Of a stretch of DNA of 46,768 nucleotides, positions 8,964-17,273 are shown piece after piece. The notes under the pieces were generated by a model. It was not told where the DNA came from, searched no databases, and saw only the letters and a program-made list of their open reading frames with translations. The stretch comes from a virus, in IMG/VR virus record IMGVR_UViG_3300042400_001112, positions 1-46,768 of that record; one strand, 5' to 3'. A program made the translations under genes and the position numbers. Numbering within the stretch: the first letter of the stretch is position 1; every line of letters starts with the position of its first letter.

Positions 8964-9299
8964 ATGAAAAATATACTATCAAGTTTAACTGATTCTGAAA
9001 AAAGAAGAATCACCGAAATGCATAAAAATGCCACTAAAAGGAATTATTTAAAAGAGGCACAAGATGATGTAAAAATGTGTAAATCTATGCCAAAAAAACC
9101 AACACCAAAATGTAGTGAATTAGGAATATATGATAATTTTAGTCAATCAGCTTTGGCTGGTGGAGAGCCTGTAGTTTATACTGAGGATAATAATGTATTA
9201 TTTGCAATTCCATTTAAAAAAGAATATGAGGTGGCTGGTTATGGGTGTTTAGAAGGGTGTATAGTACCTATGGAAACAAAATTACAAATAGTAAAATAG
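8964..9299 (+). CDS. Small Cys-rich protein with N-terminal cargo-type tag
   Basis: A 111-residue protein. The first 31 residues are a helical, basic leader (MKNILSSLTDSEKRRITEMH, then NATKRNYLKE) ending in L29-K-E31 before Ala, which fits the T4 gp21 prohead-protease rule (I/L)-x-E. An ITE occurs earlier at 16-18. The mature part has four Cys, at CKSM, KCSELG and GCLEGC. The KCSELG region resembles PQCSEAG in the gene at 9891, so the two may be paralogues. It leads a run of four tagged genes. Packaging into the head is inferred, and the function after delivery is unknown. Confidence 0.6.
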   Translation: MKNILSSLTDSEKRRITEMHKNATKRNYLKEAQDDVKMCKSMPKKPTPKCSELGIYDNFSQSALAGGEPVVYTEDNNVLFAIPFKKEYEVAGYGCLEGCIVPMETKLQIVK

Positions 9300-9311
9300 T
9301 TTAACTATATA

Positions 9312-9869
9312 ATGAAAAATATTTTAATTTCTGAGTCTGAAAAAAAACACATCTTAAATTTACATAATAAAGTTAAAATTTTATTATCAGAAAGTGTTTC
9401 GGTCGGAGACAGGGCTCCAGAATTAAAATTAATAGACTTTCAAAAAGGAAGAGATATTTTACTAACCAATTACTTTGGTAAACCTATTATACTTATGTAT
9501 TACTTATATTCATGTAGCTCTTGTATCTCAAGAATGAAACAGATTGTAAATAATAATACAAACAAATATACAACAATACTTGCAACTTATTTAGATTACA
9601 GTAAAGACGCTTATCATGATATAAAAAGTCAAAAAGAAATGTGTGAAAAAAAATCAAATTTAGTACCAGGATCAATAAATGGTTATGATTTATCTAAATC
9701 TAAAATTGAAATGTATAAAAATGCGGATGGAACACATTTAGGTTCTGGAAATCATTACGGAGGAACACCACCAAAAACTGTTTTAATAAATTCTGAAGGT
9801 AATATAACTTATGTTGAGGTTGGTACAGACGAAGAATCTTTTAAAAATGCTTTAAATGAATTAAAATAA
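9312..9869 (+). CDS. Tagged thioredoxin-fold (AhpC/TSA or TlpA-like) protein
   Basis: A 185-residue protein. Residues 1-27 form the leader (MKNILISESEKKHILNLHNK, then VKILLSE) ending L25-S-E27. The rest reads as a peroxiredoxin/TlpA-like domain: SVGDRAPELKLIDF, the redox pair C68-S-S-C71 after YLYS, and the cis-Pro loop GGTPPKTVLIN. The family reduces or forms disulfides or reduces peroxides. No hydrophobic signal peptide or lipobox is present, and the tag occupies that place. It sits among three small Cys-rich tagged genes, which may be its substrates. A head-packaged oxidoreductase is inferred. Confidence 0.75.
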   Translation: MKNILISESEKKHILNLHNKVKILLSESVSVGDRAPELKLIDFQKGRDILLTNYFGKPIILMYYLYSCSSCISRMKQIVNNNTNKYTTILATYLDYSKDAYHDIKSQKEMCEKKSNLVPGSINGYDLSKSKIEMYKNADGTHLGSGNHYGGTPPKTVLINSEGNITYVEVGTDEESFKNALNELK

Positions 9870-9890
9870 AAAATAAAAAAAATAAAAAAA

Positions 9891-10136
9891 ATGAAAAGAT
9901 TGGTAAGATTAGGAGAAAGAGACCTATCAAGAATAGTTAGAAAAGTTATAATGGAACAATCATGTTCGGCAGAAGATCAAAAACCATCTGCAGGTAGACC
10001 ACAATGTTCTGAGGCTGGTGTAACAAGTGGTAAAATAATTTCACTTGGGGAACTTATGTTTTTACATTATAGAGACGAAGCTAATTGTCCTAAATTGTGT
10101 TCGGTAAATCAAGAAACACAAGTAACATTATCTTAA
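9891..10136 (+). CDS. Small Cys-rich protein with N-terminal cargo-type tag
   Basis: An 81-residue protein. The leader MKRLVRLGERDLSRIVRKVI ends I20-M-E22. It matches almost position by position the leader of the gene at 44758 (RLTESDLTRIVKKIISE), although the rest of the two proteins is unrelated. The mature part holds about five Cys (SCSAED, PQCSEAG, NCPKLCS) and resembles the Cys-rich half of the 8964 product. It lies 21 bases after the thioredoxin-fold gene. Confidence 0.6.
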   Translation: MKRLVRLGERDLSRIVRKVIMEQSCSAEDQKPSAGRPQCSEAGVTSGKIISLGELMFLHYRDEANCPKLCSVNQETQVTLS

Positions 10137-10140
10137 TTTT

Positions 10141-10506
10141 GTGAGTTTTAATGTTAAAATAAATAGGGTCAAACAATTAATGGGTTTAATTGTAGAATCT
10201 TTATCTGAAGAAGAAAGGGTTATTTATTATAACAAATGTGAAGGCGGTATAGGAAAAATAGACCCAAATAGTTTTATATTTAACGGAAAACAAATTGATG
10301 ATGAAACTAAAGAAGAAAGAGATGTGATACTTTTTTTAAAAGAACCTGATTTAGAGTATAATGATGGAGATAGTAAAAGTATACCGACATGTTTAGGTGA
10401 AGACAGACCATTAACAGGAAGATGTTTTAATATTTACCCTTGTGAAGAAAATAAAGAATGTGCAACATATGAAGTTGATTGCAAAACTAAAAAAAATCTT
10501 TGGTAA
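10141..10506 (+). CDS. Small Cys-rich protein with N-terminal cargo-type tag (GTG start)
   Basis: GTG 10141 is chosen as start. It lies just after the upstream stop and gives the leader MSFNVKINRVKQLMGLIVES, then LSE, with possible cleavage at I17-V-E19 or L21-S-E23. The next in-frame ATG (10180) would remove most of the leader. The body has about eight Cys (NKCEGG, PTCLGED, GRCFNIYPC, KECATYEVDC) in an acidic background, which suggests a disulfide-rich or metal-binding domain. It is the last of the four-gene tagged run and no family is recognised. Confidence 0.5.
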   Translation: MSFNVKINRVKQLMGLIVESLSEEERVIYYNKCEGGIGKIDPNSFIFNGKQIDDETKEERDVILFLKEPDLEYNDGDSKSIPTCLGEDRPLTGRCFNIYPCEENKECATYEVDCKTKKNLW

Positions 10507-10530
10507 TTTAAAATAAAATTATTACATTTG
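10499..10530 (+). promoter_or_regulatory. Bacteroidota-type promoter (TTTG-N20-TAnnTTTG)
   Basis: TTTG (10499-10502), 20 bases, then TACATTTG (10523-10530). This is an exact match to the known Bacteroides/Flavobacterium sigma-A consensus. The secreted-protein gene starts 18 bases downstream. The -33 box overlaps the end of the previous gene. Confidence 0.75.
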
Positions 10531-10548
10531 TATTCATATATTATTATC

Positions 10549-10923
10549 ATGAATACATTATTTTTTTATTTATTTTTATTTTTTTCATCAACACTTTTAT
10601 CACAAACATTAACATTAAAAACAACAAAGTTAGAAATATGTGATGGTTATGATAATGTTCTTTTTGTGAATGATACTTGTGATATAGTTTTATATATAAA
10701 AAATGACACACTTTCATTAGAAAATTCAAAAACAAATCATAAAAGTTTTTATATATTTTCAGAAATAATAGAAAGTGGTAATGGGTTTATTTCTTGGAAA
10801 TGTAAAGAAGCCGAAGAAAAAGGTGTGATTTTATTTTATTTACAGGAAAAACAAAACAATAACTATATATTTTATATATTTTTTTTAAATCAAACATATA
10901 GGTACTATTGTGAAAAAATATAA
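10549..10923 (+). CDS. Secreted protein with flavobacterial-type signal peptide
   Basis: A 124-residue protein. ATG 10549 is preferred over TTG 10528 because the TTG lies in the promoter box. It starts with a hydrophobic signal peptide (MNTLFFYLFLFFSSTLLSQT), and an end in Ser-Gln is typical of Flavobacteriia. The mature part is a single beta-rich domain with three or four Cys. The gene has its own promoter and terminator, so it is an independent unit resembling a moron. An exported product could act at the host envelope, for example in superinfection exclusion, but this is only inference. Confidence 0.65.
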   Translation: MNTLFFYLFLFFSSTLLSQTLTLKTTKLEICDGYDNVLFVNDTCDIVLYIKNDTLSLENSKTNHKSFYIFSEIIESGNGFISWKCKEAEEKGVILFYLQEKQNNNYIFYIFFLNQTYRYYCEKI

Positions 10924-10929
10924 ATTATT

Positions 10930-10955
10930 AACCCACCCATAAGGTGGGTTTTTTG
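10930..10955 (+). terminator. Rho-independent terminator
   Basis: AACCCACC (10930-10937) pairs with GGTGGGTT (10943-10950) around a 5-base loop and runs into a T6 tract. It closes the single-gene unit of the secreted protein. Confidence 0.9.
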
Positions 10956-10959
10956 TTGA

Positions 10960-10990
10960 TTGACATTTTAATCAAATCTGACTATATTTA
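10960..10990 (+). promoter_or_regulatory. Putative promoter of the gp47/gp46 operon
   Basis: TTGA (10960-10963), 19 bases, then TATATTTA (10983-10990), ending 4 bases before ATG 10995. It directly follows a terminator, so a new promoter is expected here. The near-zero leader predicts a leaderless mRNA. Confidence 0.5.
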
Positions 10991-10994
10991 GTCT

Positions 10995-11774
10995 ATGATA
11001 AAAAAACTTGTACATTTCTCAGACTTACATATAAGGTTATTTAAAGATCACGACCTTTATAGGTTAATAATGGAAGATGCAATTAATCAATGGAAAGAAA
11101 TTGAACCAGATCGTATTGTATTTACAGGAGACCTTGTTCATTCTAAAAACCAAATGACACCTGAGCTCATTGAAATGGTAAGTTGGATTTTAAAAGAATG
11201 TTCTTATATTACAAAAACAATAATTATTCCTGGTAATCACGATTTCCTTGTGAATAACACAGATAGGTTAGACGCTTTATCTCCGATTATCGATTCATTA
11301 AATAACAAAAATATTGTCTATTACAAGGACCGTGGTGTTTATGAAGATGAAAATGTTAGTTGGTGTGTGTACTCTCAATACCAAGGTAATATTCCACCAG
11401 ACTTGAACGTTGCAACCGGGATTAAAGTCGGTTTATTTCACGGACCAATCCAAGGAATGAAAACAGATTTAGGTTTTGATTTTGGTGAAGAGGCATATGA
11501 TGTTGAAAAATTCAATGGGTTAGATATTGTATTATGTGGTGATATTCACAAAAGACAGGAGTTTAAATTTAAAACTGGTAAAGGATATATGATTGGTTCA
11601 CCAATCCAACAGAACATTGGAGAAAGTATCAGAAACCACGGTTTCGGAACTTACGATTTCGGTACCAAAGAATACACATATACTGATCTTTATAACCCAA
11701 GACCATTTCTTAAATTTTCAATAAATTCATTTGAAGATATCGAAAATGGAATTGAAAAATTACATAATTATTAA
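10995..11774 (+). CDS. 47: SbcD/Mre11-type nuclease, T4 gp47 homologue
   Basis: A 259-residue calcineurin-like nuclease subunit. The metal-binding motifs appear in order: HFSDLHIRL, FTGDLVHS, IPGNHDF, GLFHGPI and LCGDIHKRQ. The length is nearer to phage gp47 (about 340) than to bacterial SbcD, with a short C-terminal cap. With the SbcC/gp46 partner (13056) it would form the Mre11-Rad50-type complex that resects DNA ends for recombination-dependent replication. Three small genes separate it from its partner, whereas in T4 the pair is nearly adjacent. Confidence 0.92.
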   Translation: MIKKLVHFSDLHIRLFKDHDLYRLIMEDAINQWKEIEPDRIVFTGDLVHSKNQMTPELIEMVSWILKECSYITKTIIIPGNHDFLVNNTDRLDALSPIIDSLNNKNIVYYKDRGVYEDENVSWCVYSQYQGNIPPDLNVATGIKVGLFHGPIQGMKTDLGFDFGEEAYDVEKFNGLDIVLCGDIHKRQEFKFKTGKGYMIGSPIQQNIGESIRNHGFGTYDFGTKEYTYTDLYNPRPFLKFSINSFEDIENGIEKLHNY

Positions 11775-12362
11775 ATGGAAATACCTAAAGAATTAAAAGA
11801 TAAAATTTGGAACTACTGTAGAATTAATGATATTACAGATTTAAATGCTTTTATTATAAAAACATTAAAAAAAGGTTTTGATATTGAAGTTTATGGATTA
11901 TTAGGAAAAACACTTAATGAAGATGAAAAAGACTTAAAAGTCGGTGTTGTTGAAGAAAAACAATTAATAAAGGAGGTAATTGTTGAAAAACGGGTGGAAG
12001 TACCGGTTGAGGTTATAAAGGAAGTTATTATTGAAAAAGAAATAATAAAAGAAGTTCCTGTTGAAAAGATAGTTACTGTTTATGATAAAAGTGGTGAAAA
12101 GGAACTTGGTGAAAAAGTTGCCAAGTTAGAACAAGAAATGTCTAATAAGGATAAAGAATTAGATGAACTTAGACAAAAATTAGATATTAATTTAGACAAA
12201 ACAAATGAAAAAATGTTACAAGAAACTCTACAAAAGTTACGTAAAGAAATAATAGAAAAGAATAAAAAAATAGAAGAATTAGAAAAAATAAACCAAAGAT
12301 CTGGAAATGATACTATAAATGCCATATTCATGAAAGGATCAAACTTAAAAGATATATTATGA
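11775..12362 (+). CDS. Coiled-coil protein in the gp47-gp46 operon
   Basis: A 195-residue protein starting on the base after the gp47 stop. The first 45 residues look like a small helical domain (IPKELKDKIWNYCRINDITD). A Val/Glu/Lys repeat follows (VEVPVEVIKEVIIEKEIIKE, then VPVEKIV). Residues about 110-185 form a long coiled coil rich in Lys and Glu. It overlaps the next gene by 4 bases (ATGA). It could bridge or regulate the nuclease complex by position, but no family is recognised. Confidence 0.55.
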   Translation: MEIPKELKDKIWNYCRINDITDLNAFIIKTLKKGFDIEVYGLLGKTLNEDEKDLKVGVVEEKQLIKEVIVEKRVEVPVEVIKEVIIEKEIIKEVPVEKIVTVYDKSGEKELGEKVAKLEQEMSNKDKELDELRQKLDINLDKTNEKMLQETLQKLRKEIIEKNKKIEELEKINQRSGNDTINAIFMKGSNLKDIL

Positions 12363-12748
12363 CACAACTATTAATTTGGGCAATGGTTGCCTACGGAATG
12401 ACAAACATTTTGGTCTACGGATCAATATTTAACGGATTAAGACAGTCAATACACAATTGGGGTAATAGTGACTATATGGCCTTTAATGGTCTTGGTAAAT
12501 TCCTATCAGGTCTCATTTCTTGTGTGTTATGTACCTCAACATGGGTAGGTTTCTTTTTATCGCTGGCATATTTTTCACCAAACTCCGATTTGATTGGACT
12601 TAATAAAATTTTATCCGTATTCTTTGACGGGATGTTGTCCGCTGGTTTTGTATGGGCAATTAATTCTGTAATAGAATGGTTTGAGGAAAATAGACCACAA
12701 AAAATTGAAACTTATGTTGAAAAAGAAACAGAAATTTTAAACGATTAA
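12359..12748 (+). CDS. Membrane protein, possibly DUF1360-like
   Basis: A 129-residue protein with an N-terminal hydrophobic segment (LLIWAMVAYGMTNILVYGSI), a central one containing a Cys pair (LISCVLCTSTWVGFFLSLAY), and a C-terminal one before an acidic tail. The C-x-x-C followed by T-x-W-V-G resembles the small DUF1360 membrane family found in phages and bacteria. The match is from memory and not certain. Translation is coupled to the coiled-coil gene, and the role is unknown. Confidence 0.55.
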   Translation: MTQLLIWAMVAYGMTNILVYGSIFNGLRQSIHNWGNSDYMAFNGLGKFLSGLISCVLCTSTWVGFFLSLAYFSPNSDLIGLNKILSVFFDGMLSAGFVWAINSVIEWFEENRPQKIETYVEKETEILND

Positions 12749-12761
12749 AAAAAAATAAAAA

Positions 12762-13052
12762 ATGGGAAAAAAGGCAAAAGAACACAGAAAGAAAGTTGAA
12801 AAAAGAAACAGATTGGTTTCTCAAAAAAAATCCGCTATGCAAAAAGCATTCGACTTGTTAATGAAACAACAAATTGAAAGACTTAAAGATAATGATGGGG
12901 TTGATGTTAGTTTATCAGGTCAACCATTATCTTTTAGTGTTGTTGATACTAATGAAGAATTAAATAGAAATAAAGAAATTAACATTGATGTTGAGACCAC
13001 AAACAAATTTTCCGAATTAAATATAGAAGAAAATAAGGAAGAAGAAGAATAA
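12762..13052 (+). CDS. Hypothetical protein, basic N-terminus and acidic C-terminus
   Basis: A 96-residue protein. Its first half is very basic and helical (MGKKAKEHRKKVEKRNRLVS; QKAFDLLMKQQIERLK), and its C-terminal end is acidic (NIEENKEEEE). It starts 14 bases after the membrane-protein gene and ends 4 bases before gp46. The charge split suggests a disordered nucleic-acid-binding or assembly factor. No family is recognised. Confidence 0.5.
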   Translation: MGKKAKEHRKKVEKRNRLVSQKKSAMQKAFDLLMKQQIERLKDNDGVDVSLSGQPLSFSVVDTNEELNRNKEINIDVETTNKFSELNIEENKEEEE

Positions 13053-13055
13053 TAA

Positions 13056-15431
13056 ATGGATCTATTTAATCCACCAAAACTATACAATTACGACATTATG
13101 ATAAAAGAATTGGATTTTTCAAATTTTGAAAACCCAACTATTCAGGTTGTTTGGGAAGATGTACAAGAAAACTTTACTCAAGATAAAATAAAAAGCATTA
13201 AACACTATTTCCAAAAAAAATATAATACGACTAATGTTAATGTTCTAACTAAGGTTAAAACTAATAATGAAGAAACAATGCAAACTGTTGACGTATCCGT
13301 TAACATTACAGATTCAAATTATCAGTTAGATTTATTAAAAAAATTTTTAGAGGTTAAAGGATATGATAAAAATTTAGATAAAATATTAGAATTAAATAGA
13401 TCTGTTGAAAATAAAATGGAGGAGGGTGATGTTGATGTAACACAGTTTAAAAAATGGTACATTAAAAGTATAGAATTTTCTAATTTCTTATCATATGGTG
13501 AAAATCAAAAAATAAATTTTGATGATCTTAATGGTTTGATTGTTGTTGAATCAGACCCACCAAATTTTGGAGGTAAAACAGTACTATCCGTAGACCTACT
13601 AATGTTTTTATTTTTTAATGAGACAACAAAGACAACAAAGGCAGAGGAAATATTTAATCGATTTACCGATAAAGACTCGGTAGTTGTCAAGGGTGAAATT
13701 ACAATTGATGGTGAAGATTATATAATTCTAAGGAAGATAGAAAGAAAAAAATCAAAAAAAGGAGAGTGGAATGTTAAAACAGAACTGGACTTTTTTAAAA
13801 AATTATATGATGGTAGTTTACAAAATTTTACAGGGGAACAAAGAAGAGAAACGGAAGCATTCATTAAAAACTCAATAGGAACAAAAGAAGATTTTTTAAT
13901 GACAATATTAACAACTGCAACAAATCTTGAAGAACTTTTAGAATCCAAACCAACAGCAAGAGGACAAGTTTTGTCAAGATTTATGGGGTTGGAATTTCTT
14001 AAAAGAAAAGAAGAAGTTGCAAAAGAAATTTATTCTGAATTTAATAAATCAAAAATATCTAACCTATATAGTTCTGAACAATTAAAAACTGATATTGATA
14101 ACTATGTTATTAAAATAAAAGAGGATCAAAATAAGATTAAAGAATGTGAGATAGAACTTAAAGATATTGAGGAAAATATAAATAAAGGTAAACAATATCG
14201 TGATGACATGTTAAATAAAAAACATAACGATATTGATAAAGAAATTTTATTTATGAATCCTGAAGAGTCAAAAAATGAAATAGAAAAATTAAATAACGAA
14301 AAATTAAATATAAATAATAAATTAAATGAATTAAAAGTTATTGAACCATCTGAATTTTATTACGAAGATAAACATGATGATGTTAAAGAAGAATATAACA
14401 AAGTGTTTAAGGAGAAGATTGAGTTGGACACTAAAATAAAAGAAATTGAAAAGTTACAATCTTCGGTTAAAGGAGGAATTAAGTGTGAACACTGTGGTAT
14501 TGAATTAATGAACGCGGCAATTACACAAAAAAAAATATCTGAACTTGATGGTTATATTATACATAAACAGGAGAAAGAGGGTTTAATGCAGGTTTTAACT
14601 GACAAAGAACAAAGTTATGTAAATCTTAAAAAGGAATTTGATGAGTATGAAAAAAATAAACTCATCAAAGAAAAATATGAGTTAAGTATCGAAAGTTGTG
14701 ATCTAAAAATAGAAGGTATAAAGAATAAAATACAAAGGTGGGAAGAAGTCCAAGATAAAATTAAGTCAAATAAAAAAATTGATGAAATGTTAATAAAGGC
14801 CGACCTAAGATTAGAAGAACTTGAAAGAGTTAAAAAGAACAAAGAAAACGAAATATCCTCAACAGAGTATAGTATAAAAACTAATGGTGAAAAGATAGAA
14901 CATAATAAAAATTTAATTTTAAAAATTAAAGAAGAAGAAGAAAAAGACGTAGTCTATAAAGTATATTTAGAAGCCTATGGTAAAAATGGAGTATCCAAGA
15001 CAATAATGAGAACTATGATGCCATTAATAAATTCAGAATTACAAAGATTAATGGAAGATAGTTCTTATTTTAAACTGGAAGTTAGAATAAATGATAAAAG
15101 TGAAGTTGAGTTTATTATGGTTGATAATAGTACGGGTATTGAAAAACTAATGGTTTCAGGGTCTGGATATGAAAAAACAATAGCCTCATTAGCCTTAAGA
15201 TCCGTACTAAGTAAAATTTGCTCATTACCAAAGCCTAATATTGTGGTATTTGATGAGGTATTTGGAAAAATATCTAACGATAATTTAGAAATGGTTTCTG
15301 AGTTTTTCATTAAAATTAAAACTTATTTTGATAAAATATTTTTAATTTCCCACAATCCATTGGTTAATCAATGGGCGGATTCTACAGTAAAAATAACAAA
15401 ACAAAATAACGTATCAAAATTATTAAATTAA
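13056..15431 (+). CDS. 46: SbcC/Rad50-type ATPase, T4 gp46 homologue
   Basis: A 791-residue protein that pairs with the gp47 homologue. Residues 1-130 are an extra N-terminal domain. The ATPase begins at WYIKSIEFSNFLSYGENQKI. The Walker A loop reads ESDPPNFGGKT (about 165-175), with Pro in place of the usual first Gly. A coiled coil on both sides surrounds a zinc hook, C477-E-H-C480. Near the C-terminus are the ABC signature (SGSGYEKTIASLALR, about 698-712), Walker B (NIVVFDEVFG) and the H-loop (FLISHNP). It should tether and process DNA ends. The extra domain and altered P-loop are unusual. Confidence 0.9.
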   Translation: MDLFNPPKLYNYDIMIKELDFSNFENPTIQVVWEDVQENFTQDKIKSIKHYFQKKYNTTNVNVLTKVKTNNEETMQTVDVSVNITDSNYQLDLLKKFLEVKGYDKNLDKILELNRSVENKMEEGDVDVTQFKKWYIKSIEFSNFLSYGENQKINFDDLNGLIVVESDPPNFGGKTVLSVDLLMFLFFNETTKTTKAEEIFNRFTDKDSVVVKGEITIDGEDYIILRKIERKKSKKGEWNVKTELDFFKKLYDGSLQNFTGEQRRETEAFIKNSIGTKEDFLMTILTTATNLEELLESKPTARGQVLSRFMGLEFLKRKEEVAKEIYSEFNKSKISNLYSSEQLKTDIDNYVIKIKEDQNKIKECEIELKDIEENINKGKQYRDDMLNKKHNDIDKEILFMNPEESKNEIEKLNNEKLNINNKLNELKVIEPSEFYYEDKHDDVKEEYNKVFKEKIELDTKIKEIEKLQSSVKGGIKCEHCGIELMNAAITQKKISELDGYIIHKQEKEGLMQVLTDKEQSYVNLKKEFDEYEKNKLIKEKYELSIESCDLKIEGIKNKIQRWEEVQDKIKSNKKIDEMLIKADLRLEELERVKKNKENEISSTEYSIKTNGEKIEHNKNLILKIKEEEEKDVVYKVYLEAYGKNGVSKTIMRTMMPLINSELQRLMEDSSYFKLEVRINDKSEVEFIMVDNSTGIEKLMVSGSGYEKTIASLALRSVLSKICSLPKPNIVVFDEVFGKISNDNLEMVSEFFIKIKTYFDKIFLISHNPLVNQWADSTVKITKQNNVSKLLN

Positions 15432-15432
15432 A

Positions 15433-15464
15433 TTGAGTTTATTAAAAAAAAACAAGTATCTTTG
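15433..15464 (+). promoter_or_regulatory. Bacteroidota-type promoter upstream of the sigma-factor operon
   Basis: TTGA (15433-15436), 20 bases, then TATCTTTG (15457-15464), an exact -7 consensus. ATG 15483 is 18 bases downstream. It would drive the 15483 gene, the sigma factor and the zinc-ribbon gene. Confidence 0.65.
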
Positions 15465-15482
15465 TTTTATAAAATATAATAA

Positions 15483-16013
15483 ATGAAATATATATTGTTT
15501 GTATATCGTTGTGACGATAAAAAAAATGAGACAGAATTTGTTAGTGGTATTGCTCATGAAATCAGTCCTATTGTTAAATCTGATGAAATAAAATTTATTT
15601 TCGGGGAGACAAATGCAGTTTTTCACTTTGAAACTGAAATGTCTTTTCCCGAACTTAATATTTATATGGATTTAGTTAGTAAGGACTTTGAAAATTTTAC
15701 ATACTTTCTTATACCAAAAGGTAAAAATTTTGCAAGTAACATGGACGAAACAAATTTGAATCACCTTATGGAACTTTATCCAGATAAGAAAAAAAGAAAA
15801 CCAAAAAAAGGTATATTCGAATTACCAAAGATAAATCTCAATGAGGAGGAGTTTATTAAAAATTACCTTACATCATTTGACATTAAAGAAAAAAATGAAG
15901 ATACTTGTACGTTAACTGTTGATGAAATTTTGGATAAAATTTTGGATAAAGGAATTAAATCATTAACAGATGCGGAAAAAAATAAACTTGACGAGCATTC
16001 TAAAAATATATAA
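15483..16013 (+). CDS. Hypothetical protein with a Bacteroidota-type C-terminal motif
   Basis: A 176-residue soluble protein. The N-terminal part (KYILFVYRCDD, then FGETNAVFHFETEMSF) is a mixed alpha/beta domain I do not recognise. The C-terminal tail (VDEILDKILDKGIKSLTDAE, then KNKLDEHSK) closely resembles the short helical motif at the C-terminus of Bacteroidota rhomboid-like proteins (DUF6576-type). No membrane segment is present, so it is not a rhomboid. It shares an operon with the sigma factor one base downstream, so a role in transcription control is possible. Confidence 0.6.
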   Translation: MKYILFVYRCDDKKNETEFVSGIAHEISPIVKSDEIKFIFGETNAVFHFETEMSFPELNIYMDLVSKDFENFTYFLIPKGKNFASNMDETNLNHLMELYPDKKKRKPKKGIFELPKINLNEEEFIKNYLTSFDIKEKNEDTCTLTVDEILDKILDKGIKSLTDAEKNKLDEHSKNI

Positions 16014-16014
16014 T

Positions 16015-16815
16015 ATGAAAGATAAAAATGTTGGAGCACCAATAAATCAAGAAGAAATTCATCATTACCTTAAAGACATTAGGAAGATTAAAGTAATGAC
16101 ACCTGATAGGGAAAAAGAACTTGCTAAACTAATGAAATCTGATAGTTTAACATTAAAACAAAGACAACAGATTGAAGAAGAGTTACTTAAAGGTAACTTA
16201 AGATTTGTTATCACAGTAGCAAAACAATATCAAAATCAAGGTATGGATCTTTCAGACCTTATTGCTGAAGGTAATTTTGGTCTAATGAAAGCAATTAAAA
16301 ATTTTGATTGGAATAAAGATTTAAGATTTATTTCTTATGCGGTATGGTGGGTTAAACAATCCATTATTCAATCCCTTAACGACAACGCAAGAACTATAAG
16401 ATTACCTGTAAATGTTGTACAAGATTTACATAAAGCAAAAAAAGAGGTAGAACAAAACGGTAAAAAACTTGACGACAGATTCTCAACTCTACCATCTATT
16501 ATAGATTTAGATATGACTATTAATGAGGATGGAGACACTTTAATAGATATGATATCTAATCCTGATGCTGACTTACCTGATTCAGTATTTAATACAAAAG
16601 ATATTCTTAAAGATAAGTTAATGTCACTTTTAAATGTTTTAGATGATCGTGAAAAAATAATAATTGGGGATTACTTTGGTCTAACAGGAACACCAAGGAC
16701 ATTAGAAGATATTGGGACAGACTTTGGTCTAACAAAAGAAAGGGTTAGGCAAATTAAAGAAAAAGCATTACGTAGATTAAGAAATGATAGTTCAGAATTA
16801 TTTGATTACTTATAA
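16015..16815 (+). CDS. Phage-encoded RNA polymerase sigma-70 factor (RpoD-like)
   Basis: A 266-residue protein. ATG 16015 is preferred over an in-frame GTG-type start at 15970 because it follows the upstream stop at once. Region 1.2 is NQEEIHHYLKDIRKIKVMTP. Region 2 is NLRFVITVAKQYQNQGMDLS, with the -10-binding helix FISYAVWWVKQSIIQSLNDN. Region 4.2 HTH is TLEDIGTDFGLTKERVRQIK. Region 3 is abbreviated compared with host RpoD (about 290 residues in Bacteroidota). It resembles the primary, not the ECF or T4 gp55, class. It may redirect host RNA polymerase to phage promoters. Confidence 0.92.
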   Translation: MKDKNVGAPINQEEIHHYLKDIRKIKVMTPDREKELAKLMKSDSLTLKQRQQIEEELLKGNLRFVITVAKQYQNQGMDLSDLIAEGNFGLMKAIKNFDWNKDLRFISYAVWWVKQSIIQSLNDNARTIRLPVNVVQDLHKAKKEVEQNGKKLDDRFSTLPSIIDLDMTINEDGDTLIDMISNPDADLPDSVFNTKDILKDKLMSLLNVLDDREKIIIGDYFGLTGTPRTLEDIGTDFGLTKERVRQIKEKALRRLRNDSSELFDYL

Positions 16816-16826
16816 AAAATAAAATT

Positions 16827-17273
16827 ATGGGAAGTGTTATAGATTATATTGAATGTCCAAACTGTAGAAAAGAGGCTTTTAGTGACTACTATTATAAGAC
16901 AGGTGAAGAATATGTGGGGTGTAATAATTGTGGATATCATAGATCGGCTTTTTATAAAAGAGATGAAAATGGCAAACTTGTTACTAAAGACGGAACTGAT
17001 GATTATAAATTTGAAAATCTTATCATGGAATTTTCAGAACTTAAAAATCCTTTTGGTTCATATAAAATAAAGACTTACAACTCACCATCAACACAATGTG
17101 GATCTTTTGAAAACGAAGAACAATATTATGAATTTAAAAAAAACATTGAAGAGGACGTTGAAATAGAAGTTTGTTCAGTATCAAGGTTTATTGATGGTGA
17201 AATTAAATTTGAAGTTTTAATTGATAATGGACCTGAAGTAGATTCTTCCGGATTTATGGTTGAGGATAGATAA
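16827..17273 (+). CDS. Zinc-ribbon protein
   Basis: A 148-residue protein with an N-terminal zinc ribbon, C10-P-N-C13 and C32-N-N-C35 (YVGCNNCGYHRSAFY). An alpha/beta region that I do not recognise follows, with an acidic C-terminus. It comes 11 bases after the sigma-factor gene, which fits a transcription-linked role. The structured RNA candidate begins right at its stop codon, so that RNA could be its 3' UTR. Confidence 0.6.
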   Translation: MGSVIDYIECPNCRKEAFSDYYYKTGEEYVGCNNCGYHRSAFYKRDENGKLVTKDGTDDYKFENLIMEFSELKNPFGSYKIKTYNSPSTQCGSFENEEQYYEFKKNIEEDVEIEVCSVSRFIDGEIKFEVLIDNGPEVDSSGFMVEDR

